Part shown: piece by piece, positions 33,196 through 42,210 of the stretch | How the letters are laid out: every line of letters begins with the position of its first letter | Numbering within the stretch: the stretch's first letter is position 1 | Assembly (NCBI GenBank): GCA_026387665.1 | Contig: JAPLLG010000005.1 | Location: forward strand, 62,001 to 126,000 | Length of the DNA: 64,000 nt | Direction of reading: 5' to 3' | From: Nitrospirota bacterium | GTDB taxonomy: Bacteria; Nitrospirota; Nitrospiria; Nitrospirales; Nitrospiraceae | Notes under the pieces: model-generated | Told to the model about the DNA's origin: nothing | The model's input: only the letters and a program-made list of their open reading frames with translations | Database searches by the model: none | Made by a program: the position numbers and the translations under genes

Positions 33196-34965
33196 ATGGC
33201 CGTAAAGAAGACGACACCCTCACGCCCGCCGCGCACGCCGCGATTGCAACTGTCCGACCATGCCACGACCGTCCTCCATGGACGTTACCTGGCCAAGAAT
33301 AATGTAGGAAGGATCATCGAGACCCCGGCGCAGCTCTTCTGGCGTGTGGCCACCGACATTGCCCAGGCGGAGCGACTCTACCCCCAGGCCAGCCGGCTGC
33401 CCCAGGCGGCCCAGCGCTGGTACGATTGCATGGCCCGGCGCGACTTTCTTCCTAATTCCCCCACGCTGATGAACGCGGGACGACGGCTCCAGCAACTCTC
33501 CGCCTGTTTCGTCCTCCCGGTCGAAGACTCCCTCCTCTCCATTTATGACAGCCTCAAACATCAAGCCCTTATTCACCAATCAGGCGGCGGGACAGGATTC
33601 TCCTTTAGCCGCGTACGTCCGCACAACGACTTGGTCGCCTCGTCGAGCGGCGTGGCCTCCGGGCCCATTTCCTTCATGCGCCTCTTCAACCTCTCGACGG
33701 ACGTCATCAAGCAAGGCGGAACCAGACGCGGCGCCAATATGGGCATCCTCCGGATCGACCATCCGGACATCCTCGACTTCATCTCGCTCAAACAGACGCC
33801 GGAGGAAATGACGAATTTCAATCTCTCCGTCGGCATGACCGACTCGTTCATGCAGGCGCTCGCACGCCAGCGCACCTTTGCCCTGATCAATCCCCGCACC
33901 CATAAACCGACCAAGCGGTTCCCGGCCCAGCTCCTGTTCGATCGGCTCGTGGAAGCGGCCTGGGCCAGCGGTGAGCCGGGACTGATTTTCCTCGACACCA
34001 TCAATCGCGCCAATCCGACCCCGCATCTGGGCGCCATCGAGTCGACCAATCCCTGTGGCGAGCAGCCGCTACTGCCCTATGAGTCCTGTACCCTCGGCTC
34101 CATCAATGTCGCGAACTTCGTCACGCGCACATCTGCACAACCAGCCATCGACTTCGCCAGATTGGCCGAAACCATTCCCCTCGCCGTGCGCTTCCTCGAC
34201 AGCGCCATCGATCGCAACCGTTTCCCCCTTCCCGACATCGACCGCATGACGAAACGCACGAGAAAAATCGGGCTGGGCATCATGGGTTTTGCGGACCTCC
34301 TGATCGCGTTGAACATCCCCTATAACTCCGACGCCGCGATCCAGACCGCTACGGCACTGATGAAGTTCTTTCAGGAACAGGCCCATCGCGCCTCCGCAGA
34401 CCTCGCCAGGGCGCGCGGAGTCTTTCCCGCCTATCGGGGCAGCCAACTCCAGATCCGGCACCAGCGGCAGCGCAACGCGACCGTCACCACGATCGCACCG
34501 ACCGGCAGCATCAGTCTCCTCGCCGACTGCTCGCCCGGCATTGAACCGATCTACGGAGTCCAGGTCTCCCGCCGCGTCATGGACGGAGTGGTCCTCACTT
34601 CGCAACATTCAGCCTTCATCCGCCGCGCGCAGGCACTCGGACTCGACCTCGACCGGCTCCAATCCGACTTGGCGGCTCAGCCCTCCATTCAACAGCTCAC
34701 GTCGATTCCGGAAGAGCTCCGACGGCTCTTTGTCACGGCGCATGACGTCTCGCCCGAACAGCATGTGCGGATGCAAGCGGTGTTTCAGCGGTACAGCGAC
34801 AGCGGCGTCTCGAAAACCATCAATCTGCCGGCTACGGCGACCAGGTCCCAGGTGGCGGAGGCCTTTCTCCTCGCCTACCGACTCGGATGCAAAGGCCTCA
34901 CCGTCTTCCGGTCCGGCAGCCGGGAACAACAAGTTCTCTCGTGCCATCCTTCGCAACCCTGCTAG
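33196..34965 (+). CDS. nrdJ: Adenosylcobalamin-dependent (class II) ribonucleotide reductase
   Basis: A 589-residue RNR. It has the ten-stranded barrel landmarks: PNSPTLMNAG, SACFVLPVEDSL, SGGGTGFSFSRVRP, KQGGTRRGANMGIL, the finger-loop NPCGEQPLLPYESCTLGSINV with the radical Cys, and TTIAPTGSISLLADCSPGIEP. Class II enzymes generate the thiyl radical from B12 and need no oxygen and no NrdB; none is present nearby. The C-terminus ends SCHPSQPC, a plausible Cys pair for re-reduction; it lacks the zinc-ribbon tail of longer NrdJ forms. The frame stays open upstream of 33196, but that ATG gives a sensible start. Confidence 0.94.
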   Translation: MAVKKTTPSRPPRTPRLQLSDHATTVLHGRYLAKNNVGRIIETPAQLFWRVATDIAQAERLYPQASRLPQAAQRWYDCMARRDFLPNSPTLMNAGRRLQQLSACFVLPVEDSLLSIYDSLKHQALIHQSGGGTGFSFSRVRPHNDLVASSSGVASGPISFMRLFNLSTDVIKQGGTRRGANMGILRIDHPDILDFISLKQTPEEMTNFNLSVGMTDSFMQALARQRTFALINPRTHKPTKRFPAQLLFDRLVEAAWASGEPGLIFLDTINRANPTPHLGAIESTNPCGEQPLLPYESCTLGSINVANFVTRTSAQPAIDFARLAETIPLAVRFLDSAIDRNRFPLPDIDRMTKRTRKIGLGIMGFADLLIALNIPYNSDAAIQTATALMKFFQEQAHRASADLARARGVFPAYRGSQLQIRHQRQRNATVTTIAPTGSISLLADCSPGIEPIYGVQVSRRVMDGVVLTSQHSAFIRRAQALGLDLDRLQSDLAAQPSIQQLTSIPEELRRLFVTAHDVSPEQHVRMQAVFQRYSDSGVSKTINLPATATRSQVAEAFLLAYRLGCKGLTVFRSGSREQQVLSCHPSQPC

Positions 34966-35085
34966 CCAGCGGCTTCCTACGGGCACAAGCCCTCGCAAAA
35001 TTGACAGCACTGGGTGATGATGATAAGTATTTTCGAAGCTTAATTGACCGACGCGTAATTGGATCGCTCAGCAGGGAGGTGCTCG

Positions 35086-35835
35086 ATGGCTACGCTCGTT
35101 GGGAACCTGACCTCAGTCGGGAATCCTTTTCATTGGACCCTCCTCTTTGCCCGCCAACCGGACCCGGACTTGGAGTTTACGGAAGAGGAGCTCGATCAGA
35201 CGACCGCCACGAGAGCAACCGGCCCACTGCCTCCCCACAAGAAATCAGGAGGCAGCCGCCCGATCCTCTGGATCTTGCTATTGCTCCTCGTCGGCATGGC
35301 CTACCTGGCCGTCATGAAGCCGGAGATGCTGGCAGCCTGGTTGAACCCCTACCTGGGCGAACATGCGCCACAGCCGACAGTGGCCATGCAGCCGAAACCG
35401 GTGCCTCCGGCGCTCGTGATTCCAGCTCCGCCAGAGGCTGCACCAGAGCCCCCAACAACGCCAAGCCCGAATGACGAAGTCTCTGCCCCCGCGGCCCAGA
35501 CGAGCACTCCCGCCACAACTGTGGCCCCTACAGCCCCGACAGCCGTTCTCCCCCCAGTCGCAGCAAAATCAGCTACGCCGGCCGAGCCCCTCCCTGCCCC
35601 TCTGTTCGGCGAAGGACAGAAAGTGACCGTCACAGCAAATCCGAATACGCCAGGCGGAAGCATTCTGCTATACGAAGATGCCTCCGGCACCAAGCCAGGG
35701 CCACTCGTTCGCGCGGGAGTGGCCATGACCGTCCTGGACGGCGACCTCCAACCAAGCGGCTGGATGTACTGGGTGCGCACCGACGAGGGAATCAAAGGCT
35801 GGGTATCGGAGAAACGTCTTCGAGTGAAACGCTAA
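35086..35835 (+). CDS. Single-pass membrane protein with C-terminal SH3 domain
   Basis: ATG 35086 follows AGGGAGG; the product has 249 residues. After ~50 cytoplasmic residues comes a transmembrane helix (ILWILLLLLVGMAYLAVM), then a long Pro/Ala/Thr-rich linker (about residues 90-180), and an SH3b-type domain at the end (VTVTANPNTPGGSILLYEDASG...WMYWVRTDEGIKGWVSEKRLRV). Bacterial SH3 domains often bind cell-wall peptides, so a periplasmic envelope role is likely. The function is not otherwise known. A perfect TTGACA at 35001 could be its -35 box, but the -10 is weak. Confidence 0.75.
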   Translation: MATLVGNLTSVGNPFHWTLLFARQPDPDLEFTEEELDQTTATRATGPLPPHKKSGGSRPILWILLLLLVGMAYLAVMKPEMLAAWLNPYLGEHAPQPTVAMQPKPVPPALVIPAPPEAAPEPPTTPSPNDEVSAPAAQTSTPATTVAPTAPTAVLPPVAAKSATPAEPLPAPLFGEGQKVTVTANPNTPGGSILLYEDASGTKPGPLVRAGVAMTVLDGDLQPSGWMYWVRTDEGIKGWVSEKRLRVKR

Positions 35836-35886
35836 GCCTCACATGTTTGCTCGCGCAGACCGGCCCACATTATCGATACAAGCCTC

Positions 35887-36582
35887 ATGAACACACTCTC
35901 AGCAATCATCTTTGACTTCGACGGAGTCATCGCGGACAGCGAGCCCCTCCATTTCGCCGGCTTTCGCCTGACGCTGGCGGAAATCGGCATCAGCCTGACC
36001 GAATCGGACTACTACGCCAACTATCTAGGCTATGACGATCGCGGCTGCTTTATCGCAGCGCTGACGGCCCACCAACGTCCTGCCGACCCCTCGGTCCTCG
36101 CGCCGCTGATGCAACGGAAAGCACAGGCCTACCTGGAATCGGTCAAGGACCATCTGGTCATTTTCCCCGGTGTGCGCGAGTTTGTGTCCGAAGCCGCCGC
36201 CACCTATCCCTTGGCCATTGCGTCCGGCGCGCTCCGCCATGAAATCGAGTTCATCCTTGAACAGGCGGGGCTCCGAAAAGCCTTCCTCCACATCACCGGC
36301 GCGGAGGACGTCACCAAGGGGAAACCGGACCCGGAGCCTTTTCTCCATGCCCTGGCTGCCCTGAATCGACAACGCCCGAATCAGACCATTGCCCCGGACT
36401 CCTGTTTGGTCATCGAGGATTCCATCCCGGGCCTGCGCGGCGCAAAGGCCGCAGGCATGAAAGTCCTCGCCGTCGCGAACACCCACACCATCCAAGATCT
36501 GCATGAAGCCCATGCAGTCGCCCAGAGCCTTTCACAGATTCGCCTCAGCGAACTCCGTGAACGCTTGTGGCCACAGACATAA
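35887..36582 (+). CDS. HAD-superfamily hydrolase (beta-phosphoglucomutase-like)
   Basis: A 231-residue HAD protein: motif I IIFDFDGVIADSE (nucleophile and acid Asp), the alpha-helical cap with YYANYLGYDDRG, motif II ASGALR, motif III Lys in TKGKPDP, and motif IV VIEDSIPG. The set fits the phosphatase/phosphoglucomutase subfamily; the substrate cannot be told from sequence. It lies 12 bp before hpnD and may be the source of a phosphatase step, but this is not shown. Confidence 0.9.
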   Translation: MNTLSAIIFDFDGVIADSEPLHFAGFRLTLAEIGISLTESDYYANYLGYDDRGCFIAALTAHQRPADPSVLAPLMQRKAQAYLESVKDHLVIFPGVREFVSEAAATYPLAIASGALRHEIEFILEQAGLRKAFLHITGAEDVTKGKPDPEPFLHALAALNRQRPNQTIAPDSCLVIEDSIPGLRGAKAAGMKVLAVANTHTIQDLHEAHAVAQSLSQIRLSELRERLWPQT

Positions 36583-36594
36583 GAACTGAGCACT

Positions 36595-37464
36595 ATGACC
36601 TTACTCTCCGCGGCGAAAGCGCAAACCTACTGCACGACCCTCACCAAAAAGAGCGGGAGCAATTTCTATTACTCCTTCCTCTTCCTCCCCAAAAAACGGC
36701 GCGCCGCCATGTATACGATCTACGCGTTCTGCAAGGAGGTCGACAATGCCGTCGACGATCCTCCGGCGGGCAGCAATCCCTCCAAGGAACTGCAGCGATG
36801 GTGGGATGAACTTCAAGCCGCCTATGAAGGGACGCCGACCTTCCCTGTGACCATCAGTCTGGCGCACCATGTCAAAGAGCTGTCCATCCCGCGAGCCTAC
36901 TTCGAAGAACTGATCAAGGGCGTGGGCATGGATCTCTCGGCGGCGCGCTACGCCTCGATGCAAGACCTCTCGCTCTATTGCTATCGCGTCGCGTCGGTCG
37001 TGGGCCTGATCTGCCTCCATATCTTCGGGCCGACATCGCCCAGGGCGCAAGACTACGCCGTCAGTCTCGGCATGGCCTTCCAACTGACGAACATTCTGCG
37101 GGACATCGGGACAGACGCGGCCCAGGGCCGCATCTATCTGCCGCAGGAAGACCTCCAACAATTCGGCTGCACCGAGAAGATGATTCTCCAGCAACAAGAG
37201 AATGAGGCGCTCCATACGTTGCTCCGCTTCGAAGCGGCCAAGGCCCATGAGTACTATGCTAAAGCGCAGGCGGCGTTCAAGGCCCTACCGGCGCAAGACC
37301 GGCGAGCGCTGACCGTTTCGGAAATTATGCGGGCAGTGTATTTTCGCATCCTGAAAAAAATCGAGAAACCGGAGCATCGGATATTCGGCCCGCGCGTCCG
37401 GCTCTCCACAACCTATCGGCTGGCCCTGGCTGCCGGAGTCTGGCTCCGCTCACGATTCTCGTGA
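36595..37464 (+). CDS. hpnD: Presqualene diphosphate synthase HpnD
   Basis: This 289-residue trans-prenyltransferase has both Asp-rich motifs, YAFCKEVDNAVDD and GMAFQLTNILRDIGTDAAQGRIYLPQEDL, plus YCYRVASVVGLIC. HpnD condenses two farnesyl diphosphates to presqualene diphosphate; with HpnE it makes squalene for hopanoids. Its stop overlaps the hpnE start by 4 nt (GTGA). No HpnC is next to it. Confidence 0.93.
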   Translation: MTLLSAAKAQTYCTTLTKKSGSNFYYSFLFLPKKRRAAMYTIYAFCKEVDNAVDDPPAGSNPSKELQRWWDELQAAYEGTPTFPVTISLAHHVKELSIPRAYFEELIKGVGMDLSAARYASMQDLSLYCYRVASVVGLICLHIFGPTSPRAQDYAVSLGMAFQLTNILRDIGTDAAQGRIYLPQEDLQQFGCTEKMILQQQENEALHTLLRFEAAKAHEYYAKAQAAFKALPAQDRRALTVSEIMRAVYFRILKKIEKPEHRIFGPRVRLSTTYRLALAAGVWLRSRFS

Positions 37465-38786
37465 CAGCCCCACACGCTCAGTCCGTTGTGATTCTTGGTG
37501 GAGGCCTAGCCGGCCTCACCGCCGCCCACCGCCTCGCCAGTCAAGGGCATCGAGTCACCGTCGTCGATCAGCCCACTCCCCTGGAAGGCACCACCACCGG
37601 CGGACAGCCTCACGACGAACCTGAATCTTTCACCCTCCTTGGCTGCCATCATGACACGCAAGCCTTACTGCGCTCCCTCCAGGCCAATTCGCCGCAGCCT
37701 GTCCCCATCGACATCCCGCTAGAATTTCGTCTCCCCGATCACGCGCTCATCCGTTACCCCAGGACCAGACTCCCTGCTCCCCTTCATACCTGGGTGAGCC
37801 TCCTGAGATTTACCGGCCTCCCCTGGAACGAACGATGGCAATTGGCATCCTGGCTGGAACGGCTGTGGGAGGGCGACGAGCTGCTGTCTGCCGACCTGGA
37901 GCAACGCACCGCCGACGAATGGCTCGCGACGCTCGGGCAAAGTACACAGACATGTCGTGTGGTCTGGAATCCTCTCGCGCAATGGCTGACCGGCAACGAC
38001 CTCTGCACTCTGTCCGCCGAGGCCTTCGTAAATTCCGTGCGACCCCTGTTCCTGAACACTCGTTCCGATAGCCGTATTTTGATCCTGCAGAATTCTCCGC
38101 AAACCTGCCTCGTGCACCCGATCATCCAGGCTCTGACCAAGGCCGGCGCCACCATCCTGCGCAAGACTGAAGCCATCGAGCTTCGTCATGAACGAGATCG
38201 CATCTCCGGCGTCCTGCTGAAGGATGGCTCCCTGCTCCAGGCTGATTGGTACATCACAGCCCTATCCCCGCAGCAACTGACGCCCTTAATTCCGGAACGA
38301 TGGCTGACCCGCTACGCCTATTTCCAGCAACTCACACTATTGCAGTCATCCGACAGCACCACCATCCTGGCGGAGACGGAACAACCCTGTGCCTCCCCTC
38401 GTCTTATTTTATTAGGCGACACGGTCTTTCACTCGGTACTCGCCACAAGAAGCGGACCAGATCGCACCAGCTTCTCTCTTGTCACGACCGACAGCCGGTT
38501 CGCACAGGCTCAACTGAGCCAAGACCTTGAATCGCTGATTCCTGACCTGCTCAGATCCTTGGGACTCCTCCGTCCCGGAAGCAGGATCGCGACAACTCGC
38601 CGACGAACGATTCCCCATGCCGTCCTCTCGCTCCGGCCAGGCACCAAACCCCACCGGCCCATCCAGCGCAGCCCGATCGCCAACTTGCTCGTGGCCGGTG
38701 CCTGGACCGATACAGGATGGCCGCCCAACCTTGAAAGCGCCATTGTCAGCGGCAATCGTTCTGCCGATGCCATCGGCCTCCGCTAG
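37461..38786 (+). CDS. hpnE: Hydroxysqualene dehydroxylase HpnE
   Basis: A 441-residue FAD-dependent amine-oxidase-fold enzyme that starts with GTG. The Rossmann motif VVILGGGLAGLTAAHRLASQGHRVTVVD binds FAD, and the C-terminal 'NLLVAGAWTDTGWPPNLESAIVSGNRSAD' is the second FAD motif. It reduces hydroxysqualene to squalene after HpnC/HpnD. Translation is coupled to hpnD. Its stop codon shares a base with repeat copy D, which follows at once. Confidence 0.92.
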   Translation: MTAPHAQSVVILGGGLAGLTAAHRLASQGHRVTVVDQPTPLEGTTTGGQPHDEPESFTLLGCHHDTQALLRSLQANSPQPVPIDIPLEFRLPDHALIRYPRTRLPAPLHTWVSLLRFTGLPWNERWQLASWLERLWEGDELLSADLEQRTADEWLATLGQSTQTCRVVWNPLAQWLTGNDLCTLSAEAFVNSVRPLFLNTRSDSRILILQNSPQTCLVHPIIQALTKAGATILRKTEAIELRHERDRISGVLLKDGSLLQADWYITALSPQQLTPLIPERWLTRYAYFQQLTLLQSSDSTTILAETEQPCASPRLILLGDTVFHSVLATRSGPDRTSFSLVTTDSRFAQAQLSQDLESLIPDLLRSLGLLRPGSRIATTRRRTIPHAVLSLRPGTKPHRPIQRSPIANLLVAGAWTDTGWPPNLESAIVSGNRSADAIGLR

Positions 38787-38911
38787 CAGGATGCTGAAAA
38801 AGTCCGCCAGCGTCGTTCTCGGCTTATCGAAATCCTCAACGTACCCCTGAGGTACGCCTCCGAGTTCGACTCGCCTGCGGCCTTGCTGGCCATACTTTTT
38901 GAGCATCCTGC
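38786..38911. repeat. 126-bp inverted-repeat element, copy D (opposite orientation)
   Basis: Starts GCAGGATGCTGAAAAAG and ends TTTTTGAGCATCCTGC. Read on the minus strand it matches copies A and E almost base for base: CCAGCAAGGCCGCAGGCGAG, TACGTTGAGGATT, CGAGAACGACGCTGGCGG. It begins on the last base of the hpnE stop codon. Confidence 0.9.
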
Positions 38912-38996
38912 GTTTTCGACCCCTACCTAGGCCGCGATTGACAAGCGTTCAGAAGCCTTCATAAAATAATTCCACATTATTATCGTGAGGCAAGCC

Positions 38997-39635
38997 ATGA
39001 CGCTCCAAGACCTCGCCACATCGCTGCACAACTGCCAACGGTGCAAACTCGCGCAGCAAGGCCGCACCCAAGTGGTATTCGGCGTGGGAAACCAACAAGC
39101 GAGCGTGATGTTCGTGGGGGAAGCACCGGGCTTTCACGAAGACCGGCAGGGGGAGCCGTTCGTGGGGGCGGCGGGCAAACTCTTGAACGACCTGCTGCAA
39201 TCGGCAGGACTGTCACGCAGCGACATCTACATCGCGAACGTCATCAAATGCCGCCCGCCGAACAATCGAGATCCGGAACCGGATGAAGTCGAGACTTGCA
39301 AGCCGTTCTTGATGCAACAGATCGCCATGATCCGCCCGAAACTGGTCTGCACCTTGGGGAATTGGGCAACGCAAACCCTGCTGGAGCGGAAGGTGGGAAT
39401 TACGAAGGTGCGGGGCCAGGCGTTCTATTTGAAAGACTTCGTCCTCTTTCCCCTGCTGCATCCCGCCGCAGCCTTGCACCAGGGCAGCATGCTCGAGCCG
39501 CTTCGTGAGGACTTCAAAAAACTACGGGAACTTCTCGACCGCCAGGTAAAGCAGGGCAAGCCCCAGGCCACTCAGACCGCAGCTCCCAACCGGGACATCG
39601 CGCTATCGCGTCCGGACCAAATGGAGCTGTTCTAA
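38997..39635 (+). CDS. Type-4 uracil-DNA glycosylase
   Basis: A 212-residue iron-sulfur UDG. Its four cluster cysteines are in CQRCKLA (near 14 and 17) and in IKCRPP...VETCKPF (near 83 and 100). The active-site loop is GEAPGFHEDRQGEPFVG and the second loop is HPAAALHQG. It removes uracil from DNA formed by cytosine deamination. ATG 38997 follows GTGAGG; a GTG at 38985 is possible. It converges with the next gene. Confidence 0.92.
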   Translation: MTLQDLATSLHNCQRCKLAQQGRTQVVFGVGNQQASVMFVGEAPGFHEDRQGEPFVGAAGKLLNDLLQSAGLSRSDIYIANVIKCRPPNNRDPEPDEVETCKPFLMQQIAMIRPKLVCTLGNWATQTLLERKVGITKVRGQAFYLKDFVLFPLLHPAAALHQGSMLEPLREDFKKLRELLDRQVKQGKPQATQTAAPNRDIALSRPDQMELF

Positions 39636-39660
39636 CAGACTCGGATCATGGCCTAAATGA

Positions 39661-40110
39661 TTATACGTTCTCTGCCTTGGCAGAAGAAGCTGACTCGGAG
39701 TCCGCCTCTGACTCCTCTGCTGGCTGTTCCTCTTCCGGCACATCGAACCAGGACACCAGCATCTCGTCCCACCAGGCTTCGTCGATCTCTTTCCCCGGAT
39801 CGATGCCGAGAAACGCCACCTCGTCCTTCGTGATGTCGGGACCGACCACCTGGGGCTGAAACTTCGCCCGCTCGACGATTTCCTTCGTGGCATAGCCTCC
39901 GACAATCCAGGAGTCCGGATCGGCACGGCGGGATTTATAGGCCTTGAGCCCGAGTTTGAGATACATGAAAATCTGCTGTTGCGAAGGATCCCCGACGCCG
40001 GATTGCGGCAACCCCAGGGTCTTCTCGATCTTCTTGCGCCAATGTCGGTCGTCGTATCGCGACGTAATCAACTGGAGCATGGTCTTTCCAAGTTCGACAT
40101 CAAGCGGCAT
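39661..40110 (-). CDS. Hypothetical protein, 149 residues
   Basis: An unrecognised soluble protein: MPLDVELGKTMLQLITSRYDDRHWRKKIEKTLGL. It has SWIVGGYATKEIVERAKFQPQVVGPDITKDEVAFLGIDPGKEIDEAWWDEMLVSWFDVPEEE and an acidic, Ser/Ala-rich tail. Nothing points to an enzyme. It is the last gene after tldD-tldE and the dienelactone hydrolase, 16 bp away, so is probably cotranscribed. Confidence 0.7.
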   Translation of the reverse strand: MPLDVELGKTMLQLITSRYDDRHWRKKIEKTLGLPQSGVGDPSQQQIFMYLKLGLKAYKSRRADPDSWIVGGYATKEIVERAKFQPQVVGPDITKDEVAFLGIDPGKEIDEAWWDEMLVSWFDVPEEEQPAEESEADSESASSAKAENV

Positions 40111-40126
40111 GGTGCTGGTGACTCCT

Positions 40127-40834
40127 CTACGATCTCAAATACTGGTTGAAAAATGTTGTGGCGCGAATCCAAGCGTCTTGAGCCGCCTCAGGCCGATACA
40201 CGGTCTTATCCGTATCCCGAAAAAACGCATGGGGCGCGCCGGGATAGGCCTTGATCTCACCGGACTTATGATACTTCTTGAGGCCTGCCGCGAGTCGCTG
40301 GACATCCGCCTTGGTAATCCAGCCGTCTTCCTCTCCATAGAAATACAGCACAGGAGCCGACAGCTGTTGCAGGGGCGCATCGGGATTCGGCACCTGCCCA
40401 TAGAACGGCGCAGCGGCCTTGATGTCCCTATTCACACAAGCCAGCATGAGGGCATAGCCCCCTCCCATGCAAAACCCTGTGACACCGATCTTAGCGGCAT
40501 CGACTTCAGGAACAGACTTCAAATAGGCGACGGTGGCATTTAAATCTTTCAAGCCGTCTTCCTGCTGCAGCGTCCCCATCAGCTTGCCTGCCTCGCCCGG
40601 ATCGGTCGTGAGGGCATAACCCAGCCGCGAGTAGAGATCCGGAGCGATCGCCACATAGCCCTCAGCGGCATAGCGGCGCGCTACGTCCTTGATATGGTCG
40701 GTCAGCCCCCACCATTCCTGAATCACGATGATCGCAGGGCGTCGTTCCTTCGTCTGCGGGGCCGCCACATAGGCCCGCATCGTCACCTGGTCACTGGAAT
40801 ACTGGACCAGCGATTCTCTGATCGACTCGGCCAT
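40127..40834 (-). CDS. Dienelactone hydrolase family protein
   Basis: GGAGGAGCT directly precedes ATG 40834; the product has 235 residues. It has the DLH core: VIQEWWGLTDHIKDVARRYAAEGYVAIAPDLY, the nucleophile Cys in VTGFCMGGGYAL, Asp in FYGEEDGWIT and His in GAPHAFF. The DLH family hydrolyses dienelactones and related esters; the substrate here is unknown. A second paralogue lies at 60028. It is 8 bp after tldE. Confidence 0.9.
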   Translation of the reverse strand: MAESIRESLVQYSSDQVTMRAYVAAPQTKERRPAIIVIQEWWGLTDHIKDVARRYAAEGYVAIAPDLYSRLGYALTTDPGEAGKLMGTLQQEDGLKDLNATVAYLKSVPEVDAAKIGVTGFCMGGGYALMLACVNRDIKAAAPFYGQVPNPDAPLQQLSAPVLYFYGEEDGWITKADVQRLAAGLKKYHKSGEIKAYPGAPHAFFRDTDKTVYRPEAAQDAWIRATTFFNQYLRS

Positions 40835-40842
40835 AGCTCCTC

Positions 40843-42210
40843 CTAGCTCCCCGCGACCATCATCTCGGCAATCTTGACCGTCGGGCTGGCAATGCGTCCG
40901 CGAAACACGAGGTCGCTGCCGACCATCTCGATCCCCGCGAACATGTCTTTCAGATTGCCCGCGATCGTAATCTCTTCGACGGGATAGGCCAGCTCGCCAC
41001 CTTCGATCCAAAAGCCGGAGGCCCCACGGGAATAGTCGCCGGTCACCATATTGATGCCGAACCCGATCAGGTCCGTGACATAGAGGCCCTGCTTCACCGT
41101 CTGGATGATCTCTTGCGCCGTCTTCGTCCCCGGCGCGAGATAAAAGTTCGTAGGCCCAACCGATGGATTCTCACCGACGCTGCGCGAGGCGTTCCCGGTC
41201 GAGGCCATCCCGAGCTTTCTCCCGGAATAGGTATCGAGCAGGTAGCTCTTCAGGACGCCCCGCTCCACCACGGTCGTCTTTCTGGTCGGCAGCCCTTCTC
41301 CGTCGAATGGCCGGGAGCCCAAGCCTCCGACGATTCGTCCATCGTCATAGACTGTCACATAGTCAGGAGCCAGCGATTTATCTAATTGGCCTGCCAGGAA
41401 CGAGGCGCCTTTGTAGAGGGAATAGCCAGACACGGCGCCACAGAGATTCCCCATCAGACTTCCCGCCATTTCAGCATCGAAGACGACCGGCACTCGCTGG
41501 GTGGCCACTTTCCTCGCGCCCAGCTTGCGGACCGTCCGCCTGGCTGCTTCCAGTCCCACAGCCTCAGGAGAATTCAACTTGGAAAATTTCCGTTGCACAT
41601 CGTACCAGGAGTCCCGCTGCATGGCCCCGGTTTCCGGATCGGTCGCAACAGGCGAAGCCGACATGGAGAAACTGGAACTTTGGTACTCACCCAGAAATCC
41701 GTGACTATTACCCAGTACGACACGCCCGGAGGAGGAGTCGAAATCGCCCCCTTCGGAATTCGTCACTCGCTCGTCTGTCGACATGGCCGCAGCCTCGACC
41801 CGTTTGGCCAAATCGATCTGCTGCTCCGTATTCAGTCTGGTCGGATCGTAGAGGTCCAGATCCGGTCTCTCCCCCGCCATCTGATCCACTTCAGGCAAAC
41901 CAGAGACAGGATCTTCCACGACGGCCTTCGCCAAGGTACAGGTCTCGGCGACGAGGGCGTTCAAGGAATCCGCCGAAAAATCTGACGTGGAGGTGCTGGC
42001 AGAACGTTTCCCGACGAAGACCCTCAAGCCAAGATGCTTTTCCCTCGCCTTGGTGAGCCGATCGACAGCGCCCAACCGGACTTGCACCGAAAAGGTGTCG
42101 CCCTCGGCAATAATGATGTCCGCTTCCGTCGCCCCACTCCGCTTCGCCTTGGCCAATAGATCCAAGGCCAGCTGGCTATAGCCGTCGCGCTGTTGTAGTT
42201 GCTGGTTCAT
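40843..42210 (-). CDS. pmbA: TldE/PmbA-type metalloprotease subunit
   Basis: This 455-residue protein is the non-catalytic partner of the TldD/TldE heterodimer: DIIIAEGDTFSVQVRLGAVDRLTKAREKHLGLRVFVG, NSEGGDFDSSSGRVVLGNSHGFLGEY, SRPFDGEGLPTRKT, and MVTGDYSRGASGFWIEGGELAYPVEEITIAGN. TldE lacks the HExxxH site carried by TldD. The pair makes a chamber that degrades unfolded peptides. Its start overlaps the tldD stop by 4 nt. Confidence 0.93.
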   Translation of the reverse strand: MNQQLQQRDGYSQLALDLLAKAKRSGATEADIIIAEGDTFSVQVRLGAVDRLTKAREKHLGLRVFVGKRSASTSTSDFSADSLNALVAETCTLAKAVVEDPVSGLPEVDQMAGERPDLDLYDPTRLNTEQQIDLAKRVEAAAMSTDERVTNSEGGDFDSSSGRVVLGNSHGFLGEYQSSSFSMSASPVATDPETGAMQRDSWYDVQRKFSKLNSPEAVGLEAARRTVRKLGARKVATQRVPVVFDAEMAGSLMGNLCGAVSGYSLYKGASFLAGQLDKSLAPDYVTVYDDGRIVGGLGSRPFDGEGLPTRKTTVVERGVLKSYLLDTYSGRKLGMASTGNASRSVGENPSVGPTNFYLAPGTKTAQEIIQTVKQGLYVTDLIGFGINMVTGDYSRGASGFWIEGGELAYPVEEITIAGNLKDMFAGIEMVGSDLVFRGRIASPTVKIAEMMVAGS

